Part shown: one piece after another, positions 36,628 to 44,386 of the stretch | Numbering within the stretch: position 1 is the first letter of the stretch | Layout of the letters: each line of letters opens with the position of its first letter | Source: Actinomycetes bacterium | Lineage (GTDB): Bacteria; Actinomycetota; Thermoleophilia; Solirubrobacterales; 70-9 | Length of the DNA stretch: 61,018 bases | Direction of reading: 5' to 3' | Assembly: GCA_023436605.1 (NCBI GenBank) | Contig: JAEZIQ010000100.1 | Span: 1-61,018, forward strand | Position numbers and translations under genes: made by a program | The notes under the pieces: model-generated | The model's input: the letters and a program-made list of their open reading frames with translations, nothing else | Databases searched by the model: none | What the model was told of the DNA's origin: nothing

Positions 36628-37196
36628 AAGGCCGGGACGGGCTCCGGGTATTCGTGGCGCTTGACCCTCCCGCCGAAGTCCGCTCCGAAGCGGAGGCCTG
36701 GGCCCGTCACCTCGCCCGCAGCCGGGAGGGCCTGCGGGTCGTACCGGCGCGGAACTCGCACATCACGCTCGCCTTCCTCGGCCGCCGCGACGAGTTCGAA
36801 ATCGAGGAGATCGTCGCCGCGGTCGACGAGTCCCAGGGGCCGGTAACCGGTCTCTCGCTCGGGGCACCGGCCTGGCTGCCGAAGCGAAGGCCGCGCAGCC
36901 TGGTCCTCGACATCCACGATGACCGGAGCGACTTGGCCGACCTCCAGTCCGGACTGGCGCGGCGCCTCCGTGACCTGCTTGGCTGGAAGGAAGAGCGGCC
37001 CTACCGTGCCCATCTGACCTGTGGCCGGACCGGGCGCGGCTTCGATCCGTCGGGGCTGCGACTACCGGTCAGTCCCTCGATCGCCTTCGAAGGGATTTCG
37101 GTGACCCTGTACGCCTCACATCTCAGCCCGGAAGGGGCCGAGTACGAAGCGCTGGCCAGTTTTCCCTGCGGTCCCGACGGTTTCGGGTCTCAGTAG
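36624..37196 (+). CDS. thpR: RNA 2',3'-cyclic phosphodiesterase (ThpR/LigT)
   Basis: The 190-residue 2H phosphoesterase has both catalytic HxT motifs, HITLAFLG and HLTCGR, with the N-terminal RVFVALDPP strand usual for ThpR. It opens 2',3'-cyclic phosphates on RNA to 2'-phosphates. It overlaps the hydrolase gene by four bases and ends seven bases inside the convergent LLM-hemerythrin gene. The functional link to its operon partner is not evident. Confidence 0.9.
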   Translation: MKGRDGLRVFVALDPPAEVRSEAEAWARHLARSREGLRVVPARNSHITLAFLGRRDEFEIEEIVAAVDESQGPVTGLSLGAPAWLPKRRPRSLVLDIHDDRSDLADLQSGLARRLRDLLGWKEERPYRAHLTCGRTGRGFDPSGLRLPVSPSIAFEGISVTLYASHLSPEGAEYEALASFPCGPDGFGSQ

Positions 37197-38779
37197 AAGC
37201 CGACCCGGGCCAGCGGCTCGATCAGTTCGCGCTCCTCGTAGGAGAAGTGGGAACGCAGTGCATCGGTCAGCAGGTCGACCGCCTCCCGGACCTGCCTGAT
37301 CCCGCCGGACTCACCGGAGACCAGGGCGACGAGCGACTGATCGACCCGTTCGAGGAGTTCGGTTATCACCTCGTGCTCGTCGCCCAGGCGGTCCAGCACC
37401 GGGACCAGTTCGGGGACGTTGCGTCTCAGGTGGGGAAAGACGCTGCGGTCCTCAAGCGTGTGGTGGCCGGTGACGATCCGGCAGTAGGACTCGCAGTAGA
37501 CCCCGAGCGTCCAGTTGTTCTGGCGGATGGTCATCCGGTTGATGTAGGAGCGAACTTCCTCCGCCTCGACCTTGCCCTGCTCGACCTGGGCAACCAGGCT
37601 GCGCAGCTGTTCCAGCTCCTGGCGCAGGCCGTCGTGGACATCGATCAGGTGACGGCCGGCCGCCTGCTCGTCCGGGGTGTAGAGACGGTCCGGGTCGGAG
37701 GCCGGGCCGCTCGGCCTTTCGGCGTCATCCCAGGCCTGTTCGCTGCTGAAGCGGGTACCGTCATCCGGGGTCGGCCGGGCCGCGAACGGGGTGCCTTCGG
37801 ATCCGTCGCCTCCGGCCCCGACCGTGACGCCACCGGCACTGCGCTCGGCCCGGTCACTATCAGGACTCCCGTTCCCGTCCTCGGTTGCGCTTCCCTGGGC
37901 CCGGCCGGCCTCGACCAGTTCTCTGACCGCCGGGGCGACCTCTTCGGCGAAGGTCCGCAGGTCCGCCTCGCTGGAGACCGAAAGGATGAAGCTGCTCATG
38001 CCCTGCTCGAGGGTCAGCGTGGCGAGCTGTTCGGCCCACTGGCCAGGCTCGCCCTGAGGCCAGCCTTCACCGGTGCCGAAGCTGCCGAGCAGGTTGTACA
38101 TGCGCCGGATCTCGCCGGGGTCACGGCCGGCTTCCCGGGCTGCCTCGTCGATCCGGGTGTTCATTTCCGGCAGCTCGGGCGGGTCGGCGTACCCGGTGGA
38201 GGGAATCCAGCCGTCGGCCTTGGCGCCGGTCAAAGCGAGCATGCGCGGCTTGTAGGCACCCAGCCAGAGACCGATCGGGTGAACCGGCGGCGGGCCCGGG
38301 TGGGCACCCTTGACCCGGTAGTACTCGCCCTCGAAGTTGACCGACCGCTCATCCATGTTCCAGAAGGCGCGGATGATCTCGATCGCTTCGGCCAGCTGGT
38401 CGACGCCCTGGCCGGGGGTGCGCTTCTCACCTCCCATCGACTCGACCCCGTCCCAGAACGCCCCGGCACCCAGACCTAGCTCGGCCCGGCCGCCGCTTAT
38501 GACGTCGAGACTGGCGACACTTCGGGCCAGTACCGCCGGTGGTCGCAGAGGAAGGTTGGCGACATTGAGGGCGAGCCGAATATTGCTGGTTTCGCCGGCC
38601 AGCGAGGAAAGCAGGGTCCAGGAATCGAGGAACTTCGCCTGGTACGGATGATCCTGGAAGGTGACCAGGTCCATCCCGAGCACATCGGCCGCCTTGGCCA
38701 GCTCGACCACTCCCGCCGCCTGCGCGGCAACAGGAGGAATGAAGATCCCGAACTCAAGGTCATGCCCGTAATCAGTCAC
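37190..38779 (-). CDS. LLM flavin-dependent oxidoreductase fused to hemerythrin HHE domain
   Basis: The 529-residue protein combines two modules. Residues 1-295 are a luciferase-like monooxygenase TIM barrel (FGIFIPP, FQDHPYQAKFLDSW, SGGRAELGLGAGAFWDG), the group that uses FMN or F420. A disordered Gly/Ser/Asp linker spans about 296-365. Residues about 375-529 form a hemerythrin-type four-helix bundle with candidate di-iron ligands His382, His439/His440, Glu443, His450, His469, His511 and Glu515. The second domain could bind oxygen, NO or iron for the flavin domain. GTG start; an AAGCAT box six bases upstream is a weak -10. It is convergent with the ThpR-like gene. Confidence 0.85.
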   Translation of the reverse strand: MTDYGHDLEFGIFIPPVAAQAAGVVELAKAADVLGMDLVTFQDHPYQAKFLDSWTLLSSLAGETSNIRLALNVANLPLRPPAVLARSVASLDVISGGRAELGLGAGAFWDGVESMGGEKRTPGQGVDQLAEAIEIIRAFWNMDERSVNFEGEYYRVKGAHPGPPPVHPIGLWLGAYKPRMLALTGAKADGWIPSTGYADPPELPEMNTRIDEAAREAGRDPGEIRRMYNLLGSFGTGEGWPQGEPGQWAEQLATLTLEQGMSSFILSVSSEADLRTFAEEVAPAVRELVEAGRAQGSATEDGNGSPDSDRAERSAGGVTVGAGGDGSEGTPFAARPTPDDGTRFSSEQAWDDAERPSGPASDPDRLYTPDEQAAGRHLIDVHDGLRQELEQLRSLVAQVEQGKVEAEEVRSYINRMTIRQNNWTLGVYCESYCRIVTGHHTLEDRSVFPHLRRNVPELVPVLDRLGDEHEVITELLERVDQSLVALVSGESGGIRQVREAVDLLTDALRSHFSYEERELIEPLARVGFY

Positions 38780-39122
38780 GACCGGATGCTTTCACACCCC
38801 CAACCCCGCCTTGCGCAAAGGCGCCGCCGACCCCCGCCTCGCCGGGATCGCCCGAGACTCACCACCATCGTCCCCAGCCGCCGGTTCTGGCTGCAGGGAT
38901 GTACCTATATGGGACTTAACTGCAGCCAGAACCAACTCAGGGTCCGCAGCCCGATCGCCGACCGTTCGCGGCGTTGACCCCGTTGGGCCACGGCCTGGAC
39001 GACGTTTACCGCTTTATGTCAGCGAATCGTTACCCCGGTTGCACACTTTTGAACTTCTTCTTGTCAGCCTCGAACCATGTCGTATCCACGCCGGAAATCG
39101 AACGCCTCGCCCGGCCGCGAGC
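38780..39122. other. 343-bp intergenic region left of the AbiEi/Vsr gene
   Basis: The left third is ordinary GC-rich DNA upstream of the LLM gene. The hairpin element at 38883-38933 follows. From about 38990 to 39090 the DNA is visibly more A/T-rich than its surroundings. I see no credible gene and no strong -10/-35 pair; the start at 39123 has no clear ribosome site. Confidence 0.6.
38883..38933 (+). repeat. Hairpin element, left copy (14-bp stem)
   Basis: GGTTCTGGCTGCAG (38883-38896) pairs perfectly with CTGCAGCCAGAACC (38920-38933). The 23-nt loop contains ACCTATATGGGAC, itself partly self-complementary. A second copy in inverted orientation lies at 40084-40134. The stem core TTCTGGCTGCA is the same in both, while the outermost pairs differ in a compensated way (GG/CC here, AA/TT there). 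Confidence 0.85.
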
Positions 39123-40070
39123 ATGCCTGATCGTCAGTCGATACTTGAAATGGCCCGGCGACAGCACGGACTCGTCTCCCGGTCACAACTGATGGTTTCG
39201 GGGTGCTCGCCAGCCGTGATTCGAGGCTGGAAGGCAAGACGTCAATTGCTCCCCGCAGGCAGGTCGGTTTTTGCTCTGGGGCGACAGGTGGAAGGCTTCC
39301 AGGCTTCCTGTATGGCGGCGTCGATGATCGTCGGCGAAGGATCGGCCATCACCGGGCAGAGCGCGGCTCGTCTCTGGGGGATCGTCGAGCGGTACCGGGG
39401 CGTTATACGCGTCGTAAACAAGACGGGCAGAAGACCGGGAGAGTTTCAGCTCGATCCTCGTGGCGTGGTGAGACCGGCTCGAGTTCAGGTTCGACGAAAT
39501 CGAAACCTGGAAAGCCACATGATCACTGGGCGATTCGGCATTCCGGCCCTGCGGCCTGCGTGGCTCCTGCTTGAGCTCGCAGGCGGTTTGCCTCCCGAGT
39601 CCTTCGGCAGGCTATTCAAGGAGGCCGACCGCTTGAACATCCTGCGCGAGGACGAGCTTCGGGAGTGTGCGGAATGCGGGAGCGGTTTCCCGGGGATTGC
39701 CGAGTTCCGGAAGTTGGTCGCGCGTCGGCACCCCGATTCCAGGGAGGCCCGGAGTCTGCTCGAAGTTCTCTTTCTCGAAATCTGCGACACCTACGGAATC
39801 GAAAGGCCAGTAGTGAACAGGCCCAGGGGCCGCTACTACCCGGACTTTCGCTGGGAGGACATCAAGCTGATCGTCGAGGTCGACGGCTACGAGGGCCACG
39901 CCGGAAGACTCGCCTTCCTCGACGACGCGGCCCGGGAGAATGAACTGCGGGCCATGGGATATCAGGTGCTCAGGTTCACCTGGGAGGAAGTAACCGAGCA
40001 ACCCGAAAAGGTCGCGCGTCTGGTGATCAGGGAGATCGCCCGCTGCCGTGCCCTCGCTGGCCTCCTCTAG
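39123..40070 (+). CDS. AbiEi-type winged-helix domain fused to Vsr-like DUF559 nuclease
   Basis: The 315-residue protein begins with a winged-helix region like the AbiEi antitoxin domain (HGLVSRSQLMVSGCSPAVI followed by GRSVFALG) and ends in a DUF559 domain of the PD-(D/E)xK/Vsr type. Candidate active-site residues are Asp241 in YYPDFRW and Glu252/Asp254 in IVEVDG; the late QVLRFTWEEV strand is typical. It may be a DNA endonuclease; no AbiEii toxin partner is present. The gene stands alone, is less GC-rich than neighbours, and is bracketed by two inverted copies of a hairpin element, which suggests arrival as a unit. Start chosen for domain fit; no ribosome site. Confidence 0.82.
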   Translation: MPDRQSILEMARRQHGLVSRSQLMVSGCSPAVIRGWKARRQLLPAGRSVFALGRQVEGFQASCMAASMIVGEGSAITGQSAARLWGIVERYRGVIRVVNKTGRRPGEFQLDPRGVVRPARVQVRRNRNLESHMITGRFGIPALRPAWLLLELAGGLPPESFGRLFKEADRLNILREDELRECAECGSGFPGIAEFRKLVARRHPDSREARSLLEVLFLEICDTYGIERPVVNRPRGRYYPDFRWEDIKLIVEVDGYEGHAGRLAFLDDAARENELRAMGYQVLRFTWEEVTEQPEKVARLVIREIARCRALAGLL

Positions 40071-40083
40071 TACGGCCCGGGAG

Positions 40084-40134
40084 AATTCTGGCTGCATATA
40101 TGTCCCGTATAGGTGCATGACTGCAGCCAGAATT
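40084..40134 (-). repeat. Hairpin element, right copy (13-bp stem, inverted orientation)
   Basis: AATTCTGGCTGCA (40084-40096) pairs perfectly with TGCAGCCAGAATT (40122-40134) around a 25-nt loop. Read on the minus strand, the loop contains ATGCACCTATACGGGACATA, which aligns with the left copy's ATGTACCTATATGGGACTTA with four substitutions. The element begins 13 bases after the AbiEi/Vsr stop codon. Confidence 0.85.
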
Positions 40135-40150
40135 GCCGCTGGCGGGGTCG

Positions 40151-40196
40151 GGTGTGGTGAGTCCCGGTCGACGGTTGGGGTGCGGTGAGTCCCCGG
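40151..40196. repeat. Short direct repeat
   Basis: GGTGTGGTGAGTCCCGG (40151-40167) recurs as GGTGCGGTGAGTCCCCGG (40179-40196), 11 bases apart. It lies just outside the right hairpin element. Its meaning is unknown; a trace of insertion or slippage is possible. Confidence 0.5.
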
Positions 40197-40227
40197 GGCC
40201 TGGGTCGGAGGCCGGGGGTCAGGCCCC
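40195..40227 (-). terminator. Hairpin downstream of copper-protein gene
   Basis: GGGGCCT (40195-40201) pairs with AGGCCCC (40221-40227) across a 19-nt loop, nine bases beyond the stop codon of the minus-strand gene at 40236. It is a plausible terminator, without a T tract. Confidence 0.4.
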
Positions 40228-40235
40228 TTGCCGGG

Positions 40236-41930
40236 TTACTTGACGCGGAAGGCGCCGCGCATCAGGGGGTGGATGCGGCAGAAGAAGGTGTAGGTGCCCT
40301 TGGGCAGGGTCTTCGGGGTTTCCCACCAGGTGCGGTCGACCGTGGGTGCCTTCTCCGGGCCGGGCAGGGTGCCCAGCTGCCCGGAGTCGAACTGGAACTC
40401 GCCGTCCGGGATCGGGTAGGAGATTCCGGTCGATCGATTACAGGGGGTTTTGCAGGAAGTCAGCGAATGCCAGACCTCGTCCTGGAGGTCCTGGTCTGAC
40501 ATCTCGAAGCGCATGCTTTTGCCCCGCGCTACTACGGGCGGGTTGCCGAGCGCGCCCGGCAGGCGGAAGTCGGCGCCGTTGTACAGGTAGTTGCTGATCA
40601 CGAAGGGGTTGGCCCCGGCCTTGACCCCGTCGGGGAGCCTGGTCGCGTCGCGGCCAACCAGGCGCCGCCCGTTCTTGCCGGCCTTGCCGCCGTGATCGTT
40701 GTTCTCCGGATAGTGGCCGTGGTTGAGGATGCCCTTGTAATCGACCCGCTTGCGGTACGGGTTGTTGCCCTTCTCGCCCTCGGCGAGGTAGGCGACCATG
40801 ATCCCCATCGATTCCGGCCAGGAGGCGATTTCGGTTTCGTAGGTGGCGCTGGTCGAGAGCACGTCGCCCTTCTTCACCTCGACCATCCAGTCGGGCCGGG
40901 TTCCGTACATCGCCATGTCCCATGAGATCGGACGGTTCCGGTCGAAGTACTTCGCATGCGACCGGAAGAGGTGGACCTTGCCGTTCTTGACGCGGGGCTT
41001 GCGATCAACACAGGCCCGGTACTTCTTCATCTTTGCCTTGTGCCGACGTCTGGCTTTCGCGAACCGGCGGGATGCCGCTGGCGAAAGGCGCTTCGGAGCA
41101 GGCAACACAAACCTGGCCGGCTTCACGCACTTCGGCCCGGCGTACTTTGCGCCCGGGCGCTCCAGATCGAGGTCGGTGTAGAGGCCGCCGGTGTGAACGT
41201 GGCCGGCGGTGGAGACGAGGACGCCGTCCCGGTCGACGGTCCACTCGTTCTGGATATTGCCGTCCGGGTAGGGGTTCTTCGCGTCATCGGGGTAGGTGAA
41301 CTTGCCGTCCTTACCGCCGCTGTCGCGCCAGACGTCGAAGACCGGGTAGCGCTCGCCGTTGTCGACGTCCATCCAGATCGGCACGACCGGCTTGATGCCT
41401 TCGGCCGCTGGAGAGTCGGCGGGAATGAAGTCGACCGTGTACTGCGCGTAGAGCGTCATCGGCTCCGGAGTCAGGTTGTGGATCATGTGATTCAGCAGCC
41501 AGGTGTCGGTGGCCTTGTACCGGTACCCGTAACCCCTGGGGAACTGGGTGATCGTCTTTTCCTCACCGGTCGCATAGAAACGCTCGGGGCCGCCCGCGGT
41601 GGCGTCGGGACGGGACATGTTGAGCCAGACCCCGTGGTGGAACATGACCTTGCTCGACATCGGAACCGAGCCGTCTTCCTCGACCATGTCGGGCTTCAGC
41701 CGGATCAGCCAGCCGTCCTCCGAAGGCTTCTCCTCGCCGGTGATCGGCTTGAAGGCGATCCGGTTCTGGCCCGGGGTCACGGTGAGGGGACCGATCCGGT
41801 AGGTGATCCGCTCGACCCCGTTGTCGAGATACTCGGTCGAGCTGTTGGGCAGCAACGCCGAGGCCGACTGGGGCGCCACGAGGACCGCTGCGAGAAAGGT
41901 GAGCAGGAGCGGTACGTGGCGGAGCTTCAT
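40236..41930 (-). CDS. Secreted copper-monooxygenase-like (PHM/SURNod19-like) protein with C-terminal cupredoxin, paralog A
   Basis: The 564-residue exported protein has a signal peptide cleaved near ASA (residue 25). The first part carries histidine clusters placed as in peptidylglycine-hydroxylase-type copper enzymes: FHHGVW (His98/99), NHMIHN (His148, His151), GHVHTGG (His244, His246) and Met375 in ESMGI. It also recalls the plant SURNod19 family. The last 90 residues are a cupredoxin with His488 and the amicyanin-type loop CRIHPLM (Cys551, His554, Met557), plus two extra cysteines near 493-497. It likely binds several copper ions outside the cell. It is the second gene of a minus-strand operon, four bases after a small cupredoxin gene, with ribosome site GAGGTAG. 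Enzyme activity is not established. Confidence 0.72.
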   Translation of the reverse strand: MKLRHVPLLLTFLAAVLVAPQSASALLPNSSTEYLDNGVERITYRIGPLTVTPGQNRIAFKPITGEEKPSEDGWLIRLKPDMVEEDGSVPMSSKVMFHHGVWLNMSRPDATAGGPERFYATGEEKTITQFPRGYGYRYKATDTWLLNHMIHNLTPEPMTLYAQYTVDFIPADSPAAEGIKPVVPIWMDVDNGERYPVFDVWRDSGGKDGKFTYPDDAKNPYPDGNIQNEWTVDRDGVLVSTAGHVHTGGLYTDLDLERPGAKYAGPKCVKPARFVLPAPKRLSPAASRRFAKARRRHKAKMKKYRACVDRKPRVKNGKVHLFRSHAKYFDRNRPISWDMAMYGTRPDWMVEVKKGDVLSTSATYETEIASWPESMGIMVAYLAEGEKGNNPYRKRVDYKGILNHGHYPENNDHGGKAGKNGRRLVGRDATRLPDGVKAGANPFVISNYLYNGADFRLPGALGNPPVVARGKSMRFEMSDQDLQDEVWHSLTSCKTPCNRSTGISYPIPDGEFQFDSGQLGTLPGPEKAPTVDRTWWETPKTLPKGTYTFFCRIHPLMRGAFRVK

Positions 41931-41934
41931 CGAG

Positions 41935-42645
41935 CTACCTCAGCTTGCGCGTTGCGTTGGTCGGTTTGCCGTAGGGAACCGTGGCCTGGACCGCGATCTT
42001 GATGACCTTGCCTTTGCTGATCGCCTTGCGGCCGGCCTTGGTCAGCGGGATCGTCACTGTTTTCGTCTGCCCGGCCCTGAACGCAAGTCCGCGCTTGGAG
42101 CCGACCTGGACCTTGCCCTTCTTCGCCACCAGAGTCACGCCCTTGCTGGCGGCGGTCGCGGTGAGCTTGACCCGGACCCCCGACTTGCGGACCTGTTTCA
42201 GCTTCTGCTTGACGAAGGAAACCTTGACCGAGGGCCGCCTGGCCGGGGTGCCGTTCGAAGTGACTGTGAGTTCCCCTTTCATCGACGGACCGTGGATGGT
42301 GCAGTAGAAGGGGTAAGTACCGGCCGTGAGGTACTGGGTTCCGTTGACCGGCTCGGTGCCTCCCGCGACGTCCACCTCGGATTTGAACAGGGCTCTGCCG
42401 TCGGGGCCGGTAGCGGTGGCCTGGATGTCATGAGGCGAGGTGGTGCCCGTGTTGTCGAGGATCGCAATCTCTCCCTGATCCTGGATCCAGGGACCGGCCT
42501 CGAAGGTGCAGCAGGTCGGCGAAGGCATGATCATCGCCGCGGCGTTTGCCGAGGTGGCGGTGACGGCCAACGCAGCCAGAGTGACTGCCAGGCCCAGAGC
42601 AATTCTGGAACCCATCCCTCCCATCGGCTTCACATGATGGCGCAT
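41935..42645 (-). CDS. Secreted small cupredoxin with C-terminal beta-rich domain
   Basis: The protein has about 236 residues from the ATG at 42645; a TTG at 42657 is possible. A signal peptide ends near ANA (residue 35). The next 90 residues form a single cupredoxin: His72 in SPHD and the Cys115/His118/Met122 loop YCTIHGPSM are type 1 copper ligands. The C-terminal 105 residues are Lys-rich and beta-stranded, like domains found on exported actinobacterial proteins. It is followed after four bases by paralog A, so both are made together. It could be the electron donor to the copper-monooxygenase-like proteins; that pairing is inference. Confidence 0.75.
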   Translation of the reverse strand: MRHHVKPMGGMGSRIALGLAVTLAALAVTATSANAAAMIMPSPTCCTFEAGPWIQDQGEIAILDNTGTTSPHDIQATATGPDGRALFKSEVDVAGGTEPVNGTQYLTAGTYPFYCTIHGPSMKGELTVTSNGTPARRPSVKVSFVKQKLKQVRKSGVRVKLTATAASKGVTLVAKKGKVQVGSKRGLAFRAGQTKTVTIPLTKAGRKAISKGKVIKIAVQATVPYGKPTNATRKLR

Positions 42646-42737
42646 ATAAGCACTCAACGCAATCCACCGCGCGAAGTTTCGCCATCAGGACAGGGATCGG
42701 GAGACACTCCTGCTCGAGGATGTGACAGTTTTCGGGA

Positions 42738-44312
42738 ATGTCGCATGAGTCCGAAGAACGTCCCGACCTGACCGAGCTGCGGCGTCGCCGGTCGCTCACC
42801 CTCGATGAGGGTCGACCGGAGGCGGTGGCGAAGAGACGAGCACGCGGGGGCCGGACCGCCCGCGAGAACCTCGAGGAACTGATCGACGAGGGCAGCTTCG
42901 TCGAGTACGGCCGCCACGCGATCGCTGCCCAGCGGGCCCGTTTCGACACCGAAGACCTGATCAGCCGCACCCCCGGGGACGGGATCATCGCCGGCACCGC
43001 CCGGGTCAACGGCGACCTCTTCGGCGAGGACTCCCGTTGCGCGGTTCTTTCCTACGACTACACGGTGCTGGCCGGCACCCAGGGGGCGATCGGCCACCTG
43101 AAGAAGGACCGGCTTTTCGAACTGATCGAGAAGATGAAGCTGCCAACCATCTTCTTCGCCGAGGGCGGCGGCGGCAGGCCCGGCGACACCGACTTCCCGG
43201 TGGTCTCGGCCCTCCAGGTGCGGGCCTTCGCGCTCTGGGCCAAGCTGTCCGGCCTGGTTCCGAGGGTCGCGATCGTCAAGGGACGCTGCTTCGCGGGCAA
43301 CGCGGTGATCGCCGGTTGTGCCGACCTGATCGTCGCCACCGAGGATTCCTCGCTCGGCATGGGTGGCCCCGCGATGATCGCCGGTGGCGGCCTCGGCGAG
43401 GTTGCCCCGGATGACGTCGGTCCGGTCGGGATCCAGGAACCAAACGGAGTACTTGATCTGGTCGTCGCCGACGAGGCCGAAGCGGTCGCCGCGTCGAAGA
43501 AACTGATCGCCTACTTCCAGGGTCGCACCCCCTGGCCGGCTGGTGAAGAACCGGACCAGACCCCCCTCCGCGAGATGGTTCCCGAACGGGAGCGTCGGGC
43601 CTTTGACGTGCGGCCGGTCATCGAGACGATCGCCGACCCCGACTCGGTCACCTTCCTGCGCGAGAAGTTCGCCCCGGAACTGGTCACCGCCCTGGCCCGG
43701 ATCGAAGGCCGGCCGGTGGGCGTGCTCGCCAACGACTCGCGGCACATGGCGGGAACCATCACTTCCGACTCGGCCGACAAGGCCGCCCGGTTCCTCCAGC
43801 TCTGTGAGGGCTTCGGCCTGCCGGTGATCTCACTGGTCGACACCCCGGGATTCATGGTCGGGCCCAAGCATGAGGAGACGGCGCTGGTCCGTCACACCTC
43901 CCGCCTGCTGGTCGCCGGGGCGGCCCTGACCGTCCCGCTGATCTCGGTGATTCTGCGGCGGGCCTATGGTCTCGGTGCCCAGGCGATGGTCGGCGGCAGC
44001 CTCTGGGAGCCGCTCCTCACGGTCGCCTGGCCGAGTGCCCACCTCGGACCGATGGGACTGGAGGGCGCGGTCCGACTGGCGATGCGCAAGGAACTCGAGG
44101 CGATCGGGGATGAGGACGAACGCGAAAAGCGCGTTCGCGAACTGACCGCGATGGCGGAACAGAACGCCCGCGCGATGAACGCGGCCCAGCTCTTCGAGAT
44201 CGACGACGTGATCGATCCGGCCGAAACCCGGAGCATCATCGCCGCCACTCTCGACGCCGCACCCGAGCGGATCGCCGAGCGTCCACCGCACCGGTTCATC
44301 GATACCTGGTAA
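42738..44312 (+). CDS. Acyl-CoA carboxylase carboxyltransferase (beta) subunit
   Basis: The 524-residue protein is a biotin-dependent carboxyltransferase of the PccB/AccD/MccB type. The two crotonase-like halves are visible: FAEGGGGRPGDTD with KGRCFAGNAVIAGCADLIVA, then SLVDTPGFMVGPKHEETALVRH with VPLISVILRRAYGLGAQAM. It transfers CO2 from carboxybiotin to an acyl-CoA. No biotin carboxylase alpha subunit is adjacent, so it must work with a distantly encoded partner. It interrupts the cluster of copper proteins and has no obvious link to them. The region between the opposed starts (42646-42737) shows no clear promoter. Confidence 0.93.
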   Translation: MSHESEERPDLTELRRRRSLTLDEGRPEAVAKRRARGGRTARENLEELIDEGSFVEYGRHAIAAQRARFDTEDLISRTPGDGIIAGTARVNGDLFGEDSRCAVLSYDYTVLAGTQGAIGHLKKDRLFELIEKMKLPTIFFAEGGGGRPGDTDFPVVSALQVRAFALWAKLSGLVPRVAIVKGRCFAGNAVIAGCADLIVATEDSSLGMGGPAMIAGGGLGEVAPDDVGPVGIQEPNGVLDLVVADEAEAVAASKKLIAYFQGRTPWPAGEEPDQTPLREMVPERERRAFDVRPVIETIADPDSVTFLREKFAPELVTALARIEGRPVGVLANDSRHMAGTITSDSADKAARFLQLCEGFGLPVISLVDTPGFMVGPKHEETALVRHTSRLLVAGAALTVPLISVILRRAYGLGAQAMVGGSLWEPLLTVAWPSAHLGPMGLEGAVRLAMRKELEAIGDEDEREKRVRELTAMAEQNARAMNAAQLFEIDDVIDPAETRSIIAATLDAAPERIAERPPHRFIDTW

Positions 44313-44386
44313 CGCAACCCGACCGCCTCCCTCCGGTTATTGGAGTAGCGTGCCTGTGTCGAAGTTCTAGGAGACGGGAGAGGTTG

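Noticed and set aside
39123..40070. AbiEi/AbiEii toxin-antitoxin pair
   Set aside because: Only the AbiEi-like domain is present, fused to a DUF559 domain; there is no nucleotidyltransferase toxin gene next to it.
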